Counted from the first letter of the stretch, positions 9,495 to 16,439 are shown. The stretch is DNA of 19,843 nucleotides from Rickettsiales bacterium (GCA_031278055.1 JAITLD010000029.1:1-19843), one strand, 5' to 3'. The notes: a model not told the origin generated them from the letters alone. Numbers and translations: made by a program.

Positions 9495-9516
9495 GCCGCA
9501 AAAAAAAGAGGCAATA

Positions 9517-9822
9517 ATGGATGTAAATGCATTGATGAAACAAGCAAAAGAATTGCAAGATAAAGTTGCGGCGGCGCAGGACGAGTTGGCGGCGATGTCC
9601 CTGAAAGGAATCGCGGGAAACGGCCTTGCCATTGTCGAATTGGATGGAAAATACAATTTGCAAAAATTGACGCTGTCGCCGGATTTGATGAAAGAGGCCG
9701 CGGATGACGCGGCCGCGGTCATAACTGCGGCATTCATGGACGCAAAGGCCAAAGTTGACGCGACTGTCGACAAAGTCATGGGCGAGGCGACCAGCGGAAT
9801 GCGGCTGCCGACAGAAGCATGA
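9517..9822 (+). CDS. ybaB: YbaB/EbfC family nucleoid-associated protein
   Basis: YbaB/EbfC proteins are small DNA-binding dimers that help organise the nucleoid. The 101-residue product has the family pattern: an N-terminal helix MDVNALMKQAKELQDKV, a middle block with LKGIAGNGLAIVELDGKYNLQKLTLSPDL-type strands, and a C-terminal helix ending GEATSGMRLP. The ATG at 9517 has GAGG upstream; the frame is open further back to 9370 but that part lies inside pnp and is a different reading. The gene is usually found between dnaX and recR; here it follows pnp by 53 bp and is followed by a probable terminator. Confidence 0.92.
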   Translation: MDVNALMKQAKELQDKVAAAQDELAAMSLKGIAGNGLAIVELDGKYNLQKLTLSPDLMKEAADDAAAVITAAFMDAKAKVDATVDKVMGEATSGMRLPTEA

Positions 9823-9835
9823 ATTCAAAGTTATG

Positions 9836-9892
9836 AGTTAAGAGTCAAAAGTTTTTTAATTGAACTCGCGACTTTTACACTCTTAACTTTTT
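9836..9892 (+). terminator. Probable terminator after ybaB
   Basis: AGTTAAGAGT (9836-9845) pairs with ACTCTTAACT (9879-9888), and AAAAGT (9847-9852) pairs with ACTTTT (9871-9876), giving about 16 bp with an 18-nt loop. The right arm runs into TTTTT (9888-9892) just before the tRNA. The large loop makes it a weak example. The stem is built from the GAGTTAAGAGT repeat word. Confidence 0.45.
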
Positions 9893-9893
9893 C

Positions 9894-9969
9894 GGGCGTT
9901 TAACTCAGTTGGTAGAGTGTTTGCTTTACACGCAAAATGTCGGGGGTTCGAGTCCCTCAACGCCCACCA
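9894..9969 (+). tRNA. tRNA-Val, anticodon UAC
   Basis: The acceptor stem GGGCGTT (9894-9900) pairs with AACGCCC (9959-9965), followed by discriminator A and an encoded CCA (9967-9969). The D-arm is ACTC-loop-GAGT. The anticodon stem TTTGC/GCAAA encloses the loop TTTACAC, giving anticodon TAC (valine, GUA and GUG codons). The T-arm GGGGG/CCCTC has loop TTCGAGT with one G-U pair. All arms are standard. No other tRNA is nearby. Confidence 0.96.
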
Positions 9970-9978
9970 GGCACAATT

Positions 9979-10006
9979 GAGTTCAGAGTTCAGAGTTATG
10001 AGTTAA
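9979..10006 (+). repeat. Four degenerate heptamers (GAGTTCA type)
   Basis: GAGTTCA, GAGTTCA, GAGTTAT and GAGTTAA lie head to tail just after the tRNA. The reverse complement, TGAACTC, is the word that accompanies the dRS3-like palindromes elsewhere in the window. The stop codon of the unassigned minus-strand ORF falls in this tract. Confidence 0.75.
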
Positions 10007-10271
10007 GAATTTTACGGGCCAGGCGAACTGACAAACCCACTCCCCCCCCCAAGGTTCTAGAAACATTTTTCAGAAATGACCGCCCACTGGCGATTTTAGA
10101 ACTTTTTTCATCGCCGTCCCGCATTTCCGCCATTTCCAACGCAAAGTCCGCGAAATCATCGCCCCAGCCACCCGCCGCCGAAAACAAATCCGCAATCGCG
10201 CGGTCATCTTCACCGGCGACGCATTGGAAAGCCCCTTGCAAAGCATAACAAGCCCGCAGAGAAACGCCCAT
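9996..10271 (-). CDS. Unassigned minus-strand ORF with a G9 tract
   Basis: I do not recognise this product and am unsure it is a gene. From the ATG at 10271 it would be 91 residues. Its composition looks protein-like in the middle (AGEDDRAIADLF, WGDDFADFALEMAEM), with G-rich first codon positions. The frame is open upstream to 10436, but that part is a serine-rich stretch that looks like the antisense of an acidic reading. No ribosome binding site precedes the ATG. Near the 3' end, a run of nine G (C on the plus strand, 10042-10050) encodes GGG and could slip. The stop lies in the heptamer repeat. The opposite strand is also open and contains an acidic stretch (FDNAEIADDDEIEENN), so coding strand and intactness are uncertain. 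Confidence 0.25.
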   Translation of the reverse strand: MGVSLRACYALQGAFQCVAGEDDRAIADLFSAAGGWGDDFADFALEMAEMRDGDEKSSKIASGRSFLKNVSRTLGGGVGLSVRLARKILNS

Positions 10272-10441
10272 TGAATTTGATAACGCCGAAATTGCCGATG
10301 ACGACGAAATAGAAGAAAACAACGCAGAGCAAACCGCCACAACTTCGTAGAAATCCGCAGAATTTTTTTTGGAGGGTAATAATGTTAAATAATTTCTTAT
10401 TGCGTGCGAACAGCACAAAAATGCGAATTGTTTCACCGAAT
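10272..10441. other. Spacer between the unassigned ORF and the brnTA terminator
   Basis: No supported gene. A strong plus-strand ribosome binding site (GGAGGG, 10371-10376) precedes an ATG at 10382, giving a short reading MLNNFLLRANSTKMRIV. It runs straight through the terminator hairpin at 10442-10468 and then antisense through brnA, so a full-length protein is unlikely. It could be a remnant of a gene start or a very short peptide. Confidence 0.3.
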
Positions 10442-10468
10442 ATAAAACCGCCCGTAGAGCGGTTTTAT
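10442..10468 (-). terminator. Terminator of brnTA, probably bidirectional
   Basis: ATAAAACCGC (10442-10451) pairs with GCGGTTTTAT (10459-10468) around a 7-nt loop: a 10-bp stem with U-rich tails on both strands. On the minus strand it begins on the last base of the brnA stop codon. On the plus strand it would stop anything transcribed from the tRNA side. Confidence 0.8.
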
Positions 10469-10833
10469 TATGCCTGTGGATGTCCCGGTTTCATGGAAAC
10501 AAGGTGGCCGCTTTCGATTCCATTCGTTACGAATTCGCTCACGCGGGTCTGCCATCCGGGCCCCGTCTCACGCAACAGCGCGGCATAGGAAAGCGGTATG
10601 CGGATTGCTATACCTACGCGCGGATTTTCCGCGCGGGGGCGCCCGTTGCGGTTGATGTATTGTTTTAATACGGCGAACCCGCGGCCAACCAACGGCACGC
10701 GGCCGGATTTTCTGTCCTCGTCCGTGATGCCCGACGAAAATTCCGGAATGTCCTGCTTGGACAGTTCCGCCAATTTTTCAGGCGTCCATTTCGCCCTTAT
10801 CTGCGAAGATGTCATTTCAGTCGTGTTTTTCAT
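10468..10833 (-). CDS. brnA: BrnA-like antitoxin
   Basis: BrnA antitoxins bind and neutralise BrnT and, as the complex, repress their own promoter with a ribbon-helix-helix-like C-terminal domain. The 121-residue product carries the family block VGIAIRIPLSYAALLRETGPGWQTRVSEFV at about residues 72-101, including the diagnostic GPGWQTR. The ATG at 10833 has an excellent ribosome binding site (GGGAGG) inside the brnT coding region. It overlaps brnT by 17 nt, so translation is likely coupled. Toxin first, antitoxin second is the usual brnTA order. The N-terminal 60 residues are polar and, at 121, the protein is a little longer than many BrnA proteins. The stop codon touches the terminator. Confidence 0.85.
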   Translation of the reverse strand: MKNTTEMTSSQIRAKWTPEKLAELSKQDIPEFSSGITDEDRKSGRVPLVGRGFAVLKQYINRNGRPRAENPRVGIAIRIPLSYAALLRETGPGWQTRVSEFVTNGIESGHLVSMKPGHPQA

Positions 10834-11140
10834 ATTCGGCCTCCCAATCTTTCTTATTGATTCTAAACAAACTTATCACGCGGATTTTGCCGCCGCGCGG
10901 CGTCCAGCATAAGCATAGGCGCAATTCCCCGACAAGCCCGAACGAAAGAAATCTGTCTTCGCCGTAATCAATTCTGTCGTCTTTGCGTGTTTTGACATTC
11001 GGGTCAGACAGAACTAATCCAGCAATCTCAAAATCAATCCCGTGCCTTTCAATGTTTGACTGTCGCTTCGGTTCGTCCCAGATAAAATTCGTTTCGTTGT
11101 TTATACCTGTTATTGTATAGCAATAACTGTAATATGTCAA
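10817..11140 (-). CDS. brnT: BrnT-like toxin (DUF497 family ribonuclease)
   Basis: BrnT toxins are small RelE-fold ribonucleases that stop translation when free of BrnA. The family signature is clear: FIWDEPKRQSNIERHGIDFE near the N-terminus, then the strand RFLSFGLVGELRLCLCW and RGGKIRVISLFRINKKDWEAEYE at the C-terminus. The boundary of the start is uncertain. The annotated frame begins with TTG at 11140, but that TTG is the first half of a perfect TTGACA promoter box, so a transcript from this promoter cannot contain it. No ATG, GTG or TTG lies in frame between the promoter and the conserved WDEPK. The real start may be a rare codon near 11104 or a TTG reached by upstream transcription. Confidence 0.85.
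   Translation of the reverse strand: MTYYSYCYTITGINNETNFIWDEPKRQSNIERHGIDFEIAGLVLSDPNVKTRKDDRIDYGEDRFLSFGLVGELRLCLCWTPRGGKIRVISLFRINKKDWEAEYEKHD
11109..11127. promoter_or_regulatory. Operator-like palindrome on the brnTA promoter
   Basis: GTTATTG (11109-11115), five bases, then CAATAAC (11121-11127): a perfect 7-bp inverted repeat that overlaps the -10 box. BrnT-BrnA complexes are known to repress their own promoters, so this is a good candidate binding site; the link is inference. Confidence 0.55.
11112..11140 (-). promoter_or_regulatory. Predicted sigma-70 promoter of brnTA
   Basis: On the minus strand, TTGACA (11140-11135), a 17-bp spacer and TACAAT (11117-11112): a full-consensus -35, ideal spacing and a 5-of-6 -10. 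The predicted transcription start is near 11105, inside the reading frame given for brnT. Confidence 0.75.
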
Positions 11141-11291
11141 GTAGAAATGAAAATAATTTCGCCATCGTCATTCCCTGTTTTATACCCGTATTGTAGAATA
11201 TATTTCACTTATTCTTCGCCGTTCGATTTTCGTGCGCGGGAAACTTTGTCAATTAATGCGGATATGAGTTAAGGAAAATTGTTAATTGTCC

Positions 11292-12875
11292 TCACGTGCG
11301 GGTCGGATAGCCGCCGCGGTCGAGAATCGCGGCGATTTCATAATGTTTGATTTTTTTCGCGCTTGTCTGCGGCAATTCGTCTTCGGTTATCGCGAAATGG
11401 CTGACCCATTTATACGGCGCTATCGACAGATTCGAGGTTCTGACCAGAAATTTCACGCGCTCCAATGTCGTGCCAGGCTTTACCTGAAACACCCCGTAGG
11501 CGACGGCTTTACCCCTGACCTGCCGCTCCAAAACCGCGGCGGCCAAGATTTCGTCGTTCGTCAAATACAAATCTTCCAGCTCGTCAGGATAAACATTTTT
11601 GCCGCTGTCCAAAACTATAACCTGTTTTTTTCGCCCTTTTACAATCAGCCGTTTTTTAGAATCAAGTTTGCCAATGTCGCCCGTTTTGAACCATCCGTTT
11701 TCAAACACTTCCGCATTTGCGGTCGGGTTATCCACATAACCGGACATAACAAGAGAGCCTTTGACCCAAATCTCGCCAATTCCATCCTTGTCCGGATTAT
11801 GTATTTTGATTTCGTTTCCGGGAAGCGGGCCCGCGTAATGTATTTTTCCATCGGGCAATAAAAATTGAAAATTGAAGTTCGACGGGCCTGTCGTTTCCGT
11901 CAAACCATAACAGTCGCCGACAACAAAGCCCAGTTTTTCAAAAAACCCGCGGACCCGCGGCTTTAATGTCGCGCCCGCAGACACCAGCACCTTGCAACGG
12001 CCGCCAAATAAATCTTGGATCGGCTTTTGCACCTTTTTTACCAACGCCCCCAGGCCGATTGCGCGCAAAAATCCGCGCATTCCCAAAATTATTTTCATAA
12101 CAAAATATTTTCGCTTTTCTTTCGCGTTCTCTATGATTTTTTTATAAAAGCCCTCGAGTACCCGCGGAACCGCCGGAATAACATCGGGATGATATTCGGA
12201 AAAATCATTGATGAATTCGCGCGGATTCAGCACCGGTTGCAAAAGCAACCTGCACCGCAAAACCAAGGGCGCGATTATATTGATAACCACTCCATAAATA
12301 TGATAAAGCGGCAAAAATCCATAAAACATATACCCTGGATGTATCACTGGATTGTAAAACAACGCCCCCTCGCCCAGGGCGACAATGTTGCCGTGCGTCA
12401 GGCCGACGACCTTGGGATTTCCGGTCGACCCCGATGTGAAAGACAACATCGCCAAATCCCCATGGTTGCAATCCGCCGCGGAAAAATCCTTTTCATCCGC
12501 GGAATCCGGCGCCTCAATATCAAACATTTCCGGCCCGTTTTCAACAAAGTAATCCTTTTGCGCCAGCGCAAGCTTGCAATTCGTATGATTCATCATGTTC
12601 AAATGCTCATCTTTCGAGAGACCCGTATCCAGCATAAGAACCTTGGCGCCAAGGGAAATAATGGCGAAATACGATTTTATAAACCATGGCGTGTTGTTGG
12701 ACAAAAGCGCGACAACATCGCCTCTTTTCACCATGAATTTTTGCGCCAGAAAAACCGCGCGCCGCTTGACATCTTTAAGCAAATCCGCATAGCTTTCGTT
12801 TTGCCGGACAAAAAAAACCTCGCGCCCGTTCTCCGAACAAATATTATGCAGCATATCAAATATATTCTTAAACAT
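11292..12875 (-). CDS. AMP-binding acyl-CoA synthetase (long-chain fatty acid-CoA ligase-like)
   Basis: A 527-residue adenylate-forming enzyme, expected to activate a carboxylic acid, most likely a fatty acid, to an acyl-AMP and then an acyl-CoA. Core motifs in order: phosphate loop TSGSTGNPK (147-155), YGLTET in the middle, GWFKTGDIG, the hinge GRKKQVIVLDSGKNVYPDELE, and the C-terminal LPQTSAKKIKHYEI with catalytic lysine K508. The loop reads NPKVV where most family members have PKG, and the final motif has K in place of the Gly before the catalytic Lys. The substrate is not certain; an acyl-ACP synthetase is an alternative. The ATG at 12875 has AGGA upstream and its own promoter. It may let the cell use host or environmental fatty acids alongside AccBC. 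Confidence 0.85.
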   Translation of the reverse strand: MFKNIFDMLHNICSENGREVFFVRQNESYADLLKDVKRRAVFLAQKFMVKRGDVVALLSNNTPWFIKSYFAIISLGAKVLMLDTGLSKDEHLNMMNHTNCKLALAQKDYFVENGPEMFDIEAPDSADEKDFSAADCNHGDLAMLSFTSGSTGNPKVVGLTHGNIVALGEGALFYNPVIHPGYMFYGFLPLYHIYGVVINIIAPLVLRCRLLLQPVLNPREFINDFSEYHPDVIPAVPRVLEGFYKKIIENAKEKRKYFVMKIILGMRGFLRAIGLGALVKKVQKPIQDLFGGRCKVLVSAGATLKPRVRGFFEKLGFVVGDCYGLTETTGPSNFNFQFLLPDGKIHYAGPLPGNEIKIHNPDKDGIGEIWVKGSLVMSGYVDNPTANAEVFENGWFKTGDIGKLDSKKRLIVKGRKKQVIVLDSGKNVYPDELEDLYLTNDEILAAAVLERQVRGKAVAYGVFQVKPGTTLERVKFLVRTSNLSIAPYKWVSHFAITEDELPQTSAKKIKHYEIAAILDRGGYPTRT

Positions 12876-12900
12876 TTCTTTCCTTTTTTTAACTCATGAA

Positions 12901-12928
12901 AGTGTAGCAGTTTGGGGCCGCGTGTCAA
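12901..12928 (-). promoter_or_regulatory. Predicted sigma-70 promoter of the acyl-CoA synthetase gene
   Basis: On the minus strand, TTGACA (12928-12923), a 16-bp spacer and TACACT (12906-12901). The leader would be about 20 nt and contains the AGGA ribosome binding site at 12884-12881. Confidence 0.65.
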
Positions 12929-12988
12929 ACAAATAGAATTTTTGCCCAAAAAAATAGAGATGGGGCGCAAAAAAAATCGCTTTCAAGT

Positions 12989-13016
12989 TTGCTATCTTGA
13001 CAAAATATACTACAAT
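12989..13016 (+). promoter_or_regulatory. Possible promoter of rnpA
   Basis: TTGCTA (12989-12994), 16 bp, then TACAAT (13011-13016), which ends 10 nt before the rnpA ATG. A perfect TTGACA at 12997-13002 lies too close to this -10; TATACT at 13006-13011 is another candidate -10. Any choice gives a very short leader. Confidence 0.35.
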
Positions 13017-13026
13017 TTTTAGAAGT

Positions 13027-13338
13027 ATGAAAAACACTATAAAAAAGCACAAAGATTTCGATTTTTTGGGCGCGGCGACATTCACCATGCCTGCTTTTTT
13101 TGTGAAATACAAGCCGAAAAAACATGAAAGCGGGGAATTCGGCCTGATTGCCAGCAAGCGCAATTTTCCGACCGCAGTTAAAAGAAATCGGGCGAAAAGA
13201 TTGCTCCGCACATGGCTGGCCAAACGCGAACTGCCAAAAAATGCCGATGTCCTTTTGATAGCGCGAGAAAAAATTTTGAAAACTAAATTCGCGGACGGGG
13301 TGGGGCAAATAACAGCCGCAATGAAAAGAATAGAATAG
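13027..13338 (+). CDS. rnpA: Ribonuclease P protein component
   Basis: RnpA is the small basic protein that assists the RNase P RNA in cutting the 5' leader from tRNA precursors. The 103-residue product has the basic family signature AVKRNRAKRLLRTW (the RNR box) in the middle, preceded by FGLIASKRNFPTAV and followed by ADVLLIAREKI. The ATG at 13027 is chosen because the usual N-terminal region starts there; a 10-residue extension from 12997 would begin at the TTG of a TTGACA box. Only a weak AGAAG precedes it. rpmH and yidC, the near-universal neighbours, are absent. Confidence 0.93.
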   Translation: MKNTIKKHKDFDFLGAATFTMPAFFVKYKPKKHESGEFGLIASKRNFPTAVKRNRAKRLLRTWLAKRELPKNADVLLIAREKILKTKFADGVGQITAAMKRIE

Positions 13339-13401
13339 CGCCGAGGACAATCGGGAATTGAGTTAAATTATTAATTATCAATTATAAATTAAGGCTCTAT
13401 T

Positions 13402-13421
13402 ATTCCCGCCTGCGCGGGAAT
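13402..13421. repeat. dRS3-like palindrome, copy 2
   Basis: ATTCCC-N8-GGGAAT with core GCCTGCGC, one base different from the copies near 19.7 kb. It is followed within 15 nt by AACTCTGAACTC. It can fold into an 8-bp stem with a 4-nt loop and lies between rnpA and accB. Confidence 0.85.
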
Positions 13422-13492
13422 TGTGCATGACAAAAAACTCTGAACTCACAAAGGGGGACAGGCCAATGTCTCAGTTATCAATTACATTTTTT

Positions 13493-13520
13493 TTGACTAT
13501 TTTCGACGATATGTTACAAT
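13493..13520 (+). promoter_or_regulatory. Predicted sigma-70 promoter of accBC
   Basis: TTGACT (13493-13498), a 16-bp spacer and TACAAT (13515-13520). The predicted start is near 13527. The ribosome binding site AAGGA at 13533-13537 follows, 5 nt before the accB ATG. Confidence 0.65.
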
Positions 13521-13542
13521 AGGCGCACGAAAAAGGATTTTT

Positions 13543-13989
13543 ATGTCAAAAAAAGCAATTGAGAAAGTCGCCAAGATGATGGACGAAACAGGCCTGATGG
13601 AAATCACAACCGAATTCGTCGCGTTTTGGGGGCTCATCAAAAGAAAAATACACTTGTCAAAACAAAATATTTGTATAACAAATGCGGCAATAGATGCCGG
13701 CACTGACCCTAAAAAATCACAAAAAAGCCCTGAAAATGCGGGCGCCGTAGCCTCTGTCGGCGTAATAACGTCGCCTATGGTCGGGGTCGTATATTTATCG
13801 CCGGAGCCAAACGCAAAGCCTTTTGCCAATGTCGGCAAGAAAGTATCCGAGGGGGACACTTTGTGCCTGATAGAGGCGATGAAAACTTTTAATCCCGTCA
13901 AGGCGCTCAAATCCGGCGTTGTTGCCGAGATTCTGGTCGAAGACGGGCAGACTGTCGAGTACGGGACGCCGCTGGTTGTGGTCGAATAA
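13543..13989 (+). CDS. accB: Biotin carboxyl carrier protein of acetyl-CoA carboxylase
   Basis: AccB carries the biotin that shuttles carboxyl groups from AccC to the AccAD transferase, the committed step of fatty acid synthesis. The 148-residue protein has the typical N-terminal helix pair, a flexible Pro/Ala-containing linker around residues 50-70, and a C-terminal biotinyl domain. The biotinylated lysine is K114 in EAMKTFNPV. ITSPMVGVVYLSPEP and the closing GQTVEYGTPLVVV flank it as expected. It has a clear promoter and a good ribosome binding site, and accC follows after 15 bp, the normal pairing. accA and accD are not in the window. Confidence 0.96.
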   Translation: MSKKAIEKVAKMMDETGLMEITTEFVAFWGLIKRKIHLSKQNICITNAAIDAGTDPKKSQKSPENAGAVASVGVITSPMVGVVYLSPEPNAKPFANVGKKVSEGDTLCLIEAMKTFNPVKALKSGVVAEILVEDGQTVEYGTPLVVVE

Positions 13990-14004
13990 GGCCGAGCCGT
14001 CGAA

Positions 14005-15360
14005 ATGAAAAGAAAAATCAACAAAATCTTGATTGCAAACCGTGGCGAAATCGCGCTACGCGTTATACGCGCATGCCGGGAAATGGGGATTTTGACCGTC
14101 GCCGTATATTCGACGGCCGACTCGGAGGCGGCGCATGTCCGCATGGCGGACGAATCCGTGTGCATAGGGTCCGCGCCCGCCAAAGATTCCTATCTGAACG
14201 AAGGGGCGATTCTGACAGCCGCATTGTTGACTGATTCGGACGCGATTCACCCGGGTTACGGATTTTTGTCGGAACGGGCGGATTTCGTGAAAAAGATTGA
14301 AAGCCACGGCCTGATTTGGATTGGGCCGTCAAGCGATATGATTTCCAAAATGGGCGACAAAGTCGAGGCGAAGAAAACGGCCGCCGAATGCGGCCTGCCG
14401 CTGGTTCCCGGGTCGGACGGAGAAGTCGAGACGCTGGAATCCGCGCTGGATTGGGCGGATAAAATCGGGTATCCGATCATGCTGAAAGCGGCGGCGGGCG
14501 GCGGCGGGAAAGGCATGCGCCCCGTGTTTTCCAAGGATGAGATGGCAGACGCCTTCGCGCTTACGAAAGTCGAGGCGAAAAACGCCTTTGGCGACGATAC
14601 GATTTACATCGAAAAACTGCTTCTTCATCCGCGGCACATAGAATTCCAAGTTTTGGGCGATAAACACGGAAATTACGTTATTTTAGGCGAACGGGATTGC
14701 TCTTTGCAACGCAAAAATCAAAAGGTTATGGAGGAATGCCCCGCCATCGCGATAACAGATAAAGAACGCCAAAAAATGCTTGAAATATGCAGAAACGCTG
14801 TAAAAAAAATGGGGTACACAAACGCCGGAACATTGGAATTCATGTATGAAAACGGCGAGTTTTATTTCCTTGAAATGAACACTCGCTTGCAGGTCGAACA
14901 TCCGGTGACGGAAATGGTTTATGGAATCGACTTGGTGCGCGAACAAATTCGCGTGGCGGACGGCGAAAAGCTCGAATTCTCGCAGGCGGACTTGACGCCG
15001 CGCGGGCATGCCATGGAATTTCGCATAAATGCCGAAGACCCCGAAACCTTTATTCCAAATCCCGGACAATTGAGCCAGTTTAATCCGCCCGGGGGGCTTG
15101 GAATCCGCATAGATTCCGCGGTATGCGCCGGATATTCCATTCCGCCAAACTATGATTCCATGATTGCGAAACTGATAGTTTACGCAAAAGACAGGCCGTC
15201 TTGTTTGGCGCGGTCGGCGCGCGCATTGGATGAATTTATAATAAGCGGCGTCAAGACCACAATTCCATTGCAGAAAAAATTGATTGAAAATGCCGATGTT
15301 CTGGCGGGGAATTTTGACAATCACTGGCTGGAAAACTTTCTTGAATTAAAAATCAGCTAG
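14005..15360 (+). CDS. accC: Acetyl-CoA carboxylase, biotin carboxylase subunit
   Basis: AccC uses ATP and bicarbonate to carboxylate biotin on AccB. The 451-residue product matches the family length. The ATP-grasp fold is complete: ILIANRGEIALRVIRA at the start, HPGYGFLSE, the glycine-rich loop AAAGGGGKGMR, GERDCSLQRKNQKVMEECP, and LEMNTRLQVEHPVTEMV near the active site. QRKNQKV has Lys where most relatives have Arg (QRRNQKV), a mild change. No strong ribosome binding site precedes the ATG, so translation is probably coupled to accB 15 bp upstream. It converges on recF with only 20 bp between the stop codons. Confidence 0.97.
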   Translation: MKRKINKILIANRGEIALRVIRACREMGILTVAVYSTADSEAAHVRMADESVCIGSAPAKDSYLNEGAILTAALLTDSDAIHPGYGFLSERADFVKKIESHGLIWIGPSSDMISKMGDKVEAKKTAAECGLPLVPGSDGEVETLESALDWADKIGYPIMLKAAAGGGGKGMRPVFSKDEMADAFALTKVEAKNAFGDDTIYIEKLLLHPRHIEFQVLGDKHGNYVILGERDCSLQRKNQKVMEECPAIAITDKERQKMLEICRNAVKKMGYTNAGTLEFMYENGEFYFLEMNTRLQVEHPVTEMVYGIDLVREQIRVADGEKLEFSQADLTPRGHAMEFRINAEDPETFIPNPGQLSQFNPPGGLGIRIDSAVCAGYSIPPNYDSMIAKLIVYAKDRPSCLARSARALDEFIISGVKTTIPLQKKLIENADVLAGNFDNHWLENFLELKIS

Positions 15361-15380
15361 CGGGCCGTAATTCTTTATTC

Positions 15381-16433
15381 TTAATTCTTCATTTTTAATT
15401 CGAGGTTAATGCTTTCCGGAATATTGGAAAATTTACCCAAATCCGTTCCCGTCAACCATATCTGCGCGCTTGTTCCCGAAAGTTCGTCAAACAATTTTTC
15501 GCGGGCGTTTTCATCCAAATGGGAATCGGCTTCGTCCAATAAAATTAAAAGAGGCCTGTCGGGCGTTTTTGCCTTTATCAATTTCGCGTTCGCAATCACT
15601 AATTTATTTAATAAAAGCTTTTGCTGGCCGGATGAAGTTTTATCCGCGGATAACCCGACAGCCTGATTCATAACTGAAAAATCAAATCGGTGCGCCCCGT
15701 CGATTGTCATTTTATCCGCCACAAGAAAGCGGTTTTCAGCAAGATAACGACGATAAAAATCTTCAAAATCACCGGCTTTTTCGCCATTTATGATTTTATT
15801 TTCGAGCATTCCGCAAAGCGCGATTTCGCCGCCCTCGAAAAAATGATTCGCCTCGCCCGCGAACCGCACGCGCGCGTCCGCAACGGCGGCGGCGGCGGAC
15901 GCGATATTGGCCTCTATCAAATCGAGCCATTCGTCGTCGCGATTATTTTTAAGCGCAAACGCGCGTTCGGACAACAATCTCGACAGGCGCGCGATACGTC
16001 CGGCATGGGCGCCGTCGAATCCCGCGGCCAGATTATCCAAAAATACGCGGCGGCCAGACGGGGGCCCGACGAACAGCAAATCATCGGCGGGGGTCAGCCA
16101 TACGATTCCGATATGTTCCGAAAGCCCCCACAGGGGCGCGTTTTCGCCATTGATTTTCGCTTTTCTATGCCCCATACCGGCGCGCCAATATACGGAAAGT
16201 TCGGCGCCGCCGACAACAGCCGCGGCAATCGCATATTCGTCCGAACCAAATAAAGCCAAATCCGCAGACTGGGCGCGGCGCAGGCCCGAGCCGCCGTTCA
16301 AGAGGGATACGGCTTCGAGCACATTCGTTTTTCCGGCGCCGTTCGGGCCAAACAAAACGATATTCTTTTTTTTCGTGTTCAGACGAAGAGTTTTATGATT
16401 GCGAAAATTGGTCAGAGTGATTTGTTCAAGCAT
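15381..16433 (-). CDS. recF: DNA replication and repair protein RecF
   Basis: RecF, an SMC-like ATPase, works with RecO and RecR to load RecA at single-stranded gaps. The 350-residue protein begins MLEQITLTNFRNHKTLRL, then Walker A GPNGAGKT (29-36), the ABC signature SSGQQKLLL, and Walker B LLILLDEADSHLD with D300-E301. It ends near AQIWLTGTDLGKF, a form common in alphaproteobacterial RecF. The last residues (NLELKMKN) are encoded by an AT-rich repeat-like tract, so the native C-terminus may have been altered. There is no ribosome binding site before the ATG. The usual dnaA-dnaN-recF-gyrB neighbourhood is missing. Confidence 0.94.
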   Translation of the reverse strand: MLEQITLTNFRNHKTLRLNTKKKNIVLFGPNGAGKTNVLEAVSLLNGGSGLRRAQSADLALFGSDEYAIAAAVVGGAELSVYWRAGMGHRKAKINGENAPLWGLSEHIGIVWLTPADDLLFVGPPSGRRVFLDNLAAGFDGAHAGRIARLSRLLSERAFALKNNRDDEWLDLIEANIASAAAAVADARVRFAGEANHFFEGGEIALCGMLENKIINGEKAGDFEDFYRRYLAENRFLVADKMTIDGAHRFDFSVMNQAVGLSADKTSSGQQKLLLNKLVIANAKLIKAKTPDRPLLILLDEADSHLDENAREKLFDELSGTSAQIWLTGTDLGKFSNIPESINLELKMKN

Positions 16434-16439
16434 GCTTGA

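Noticed and set aside
10010..10380. tmRNA or another known structural RNA between the tRNA and brnTA
   Set aside because: I looked for a two-piece alphaproteobacterial tmRNA and RNase P RNA hallmarks on both strands and found no tag reading frame or conserved core.
11286..11861. 191-codon plus-strand ORF antisense to the acyl-CoA synthetase, and the longer 12015-12899 reading
   Set aside because: Both mirror the conserved enzyme on the minus strand, and their composition is that of antisense reading.
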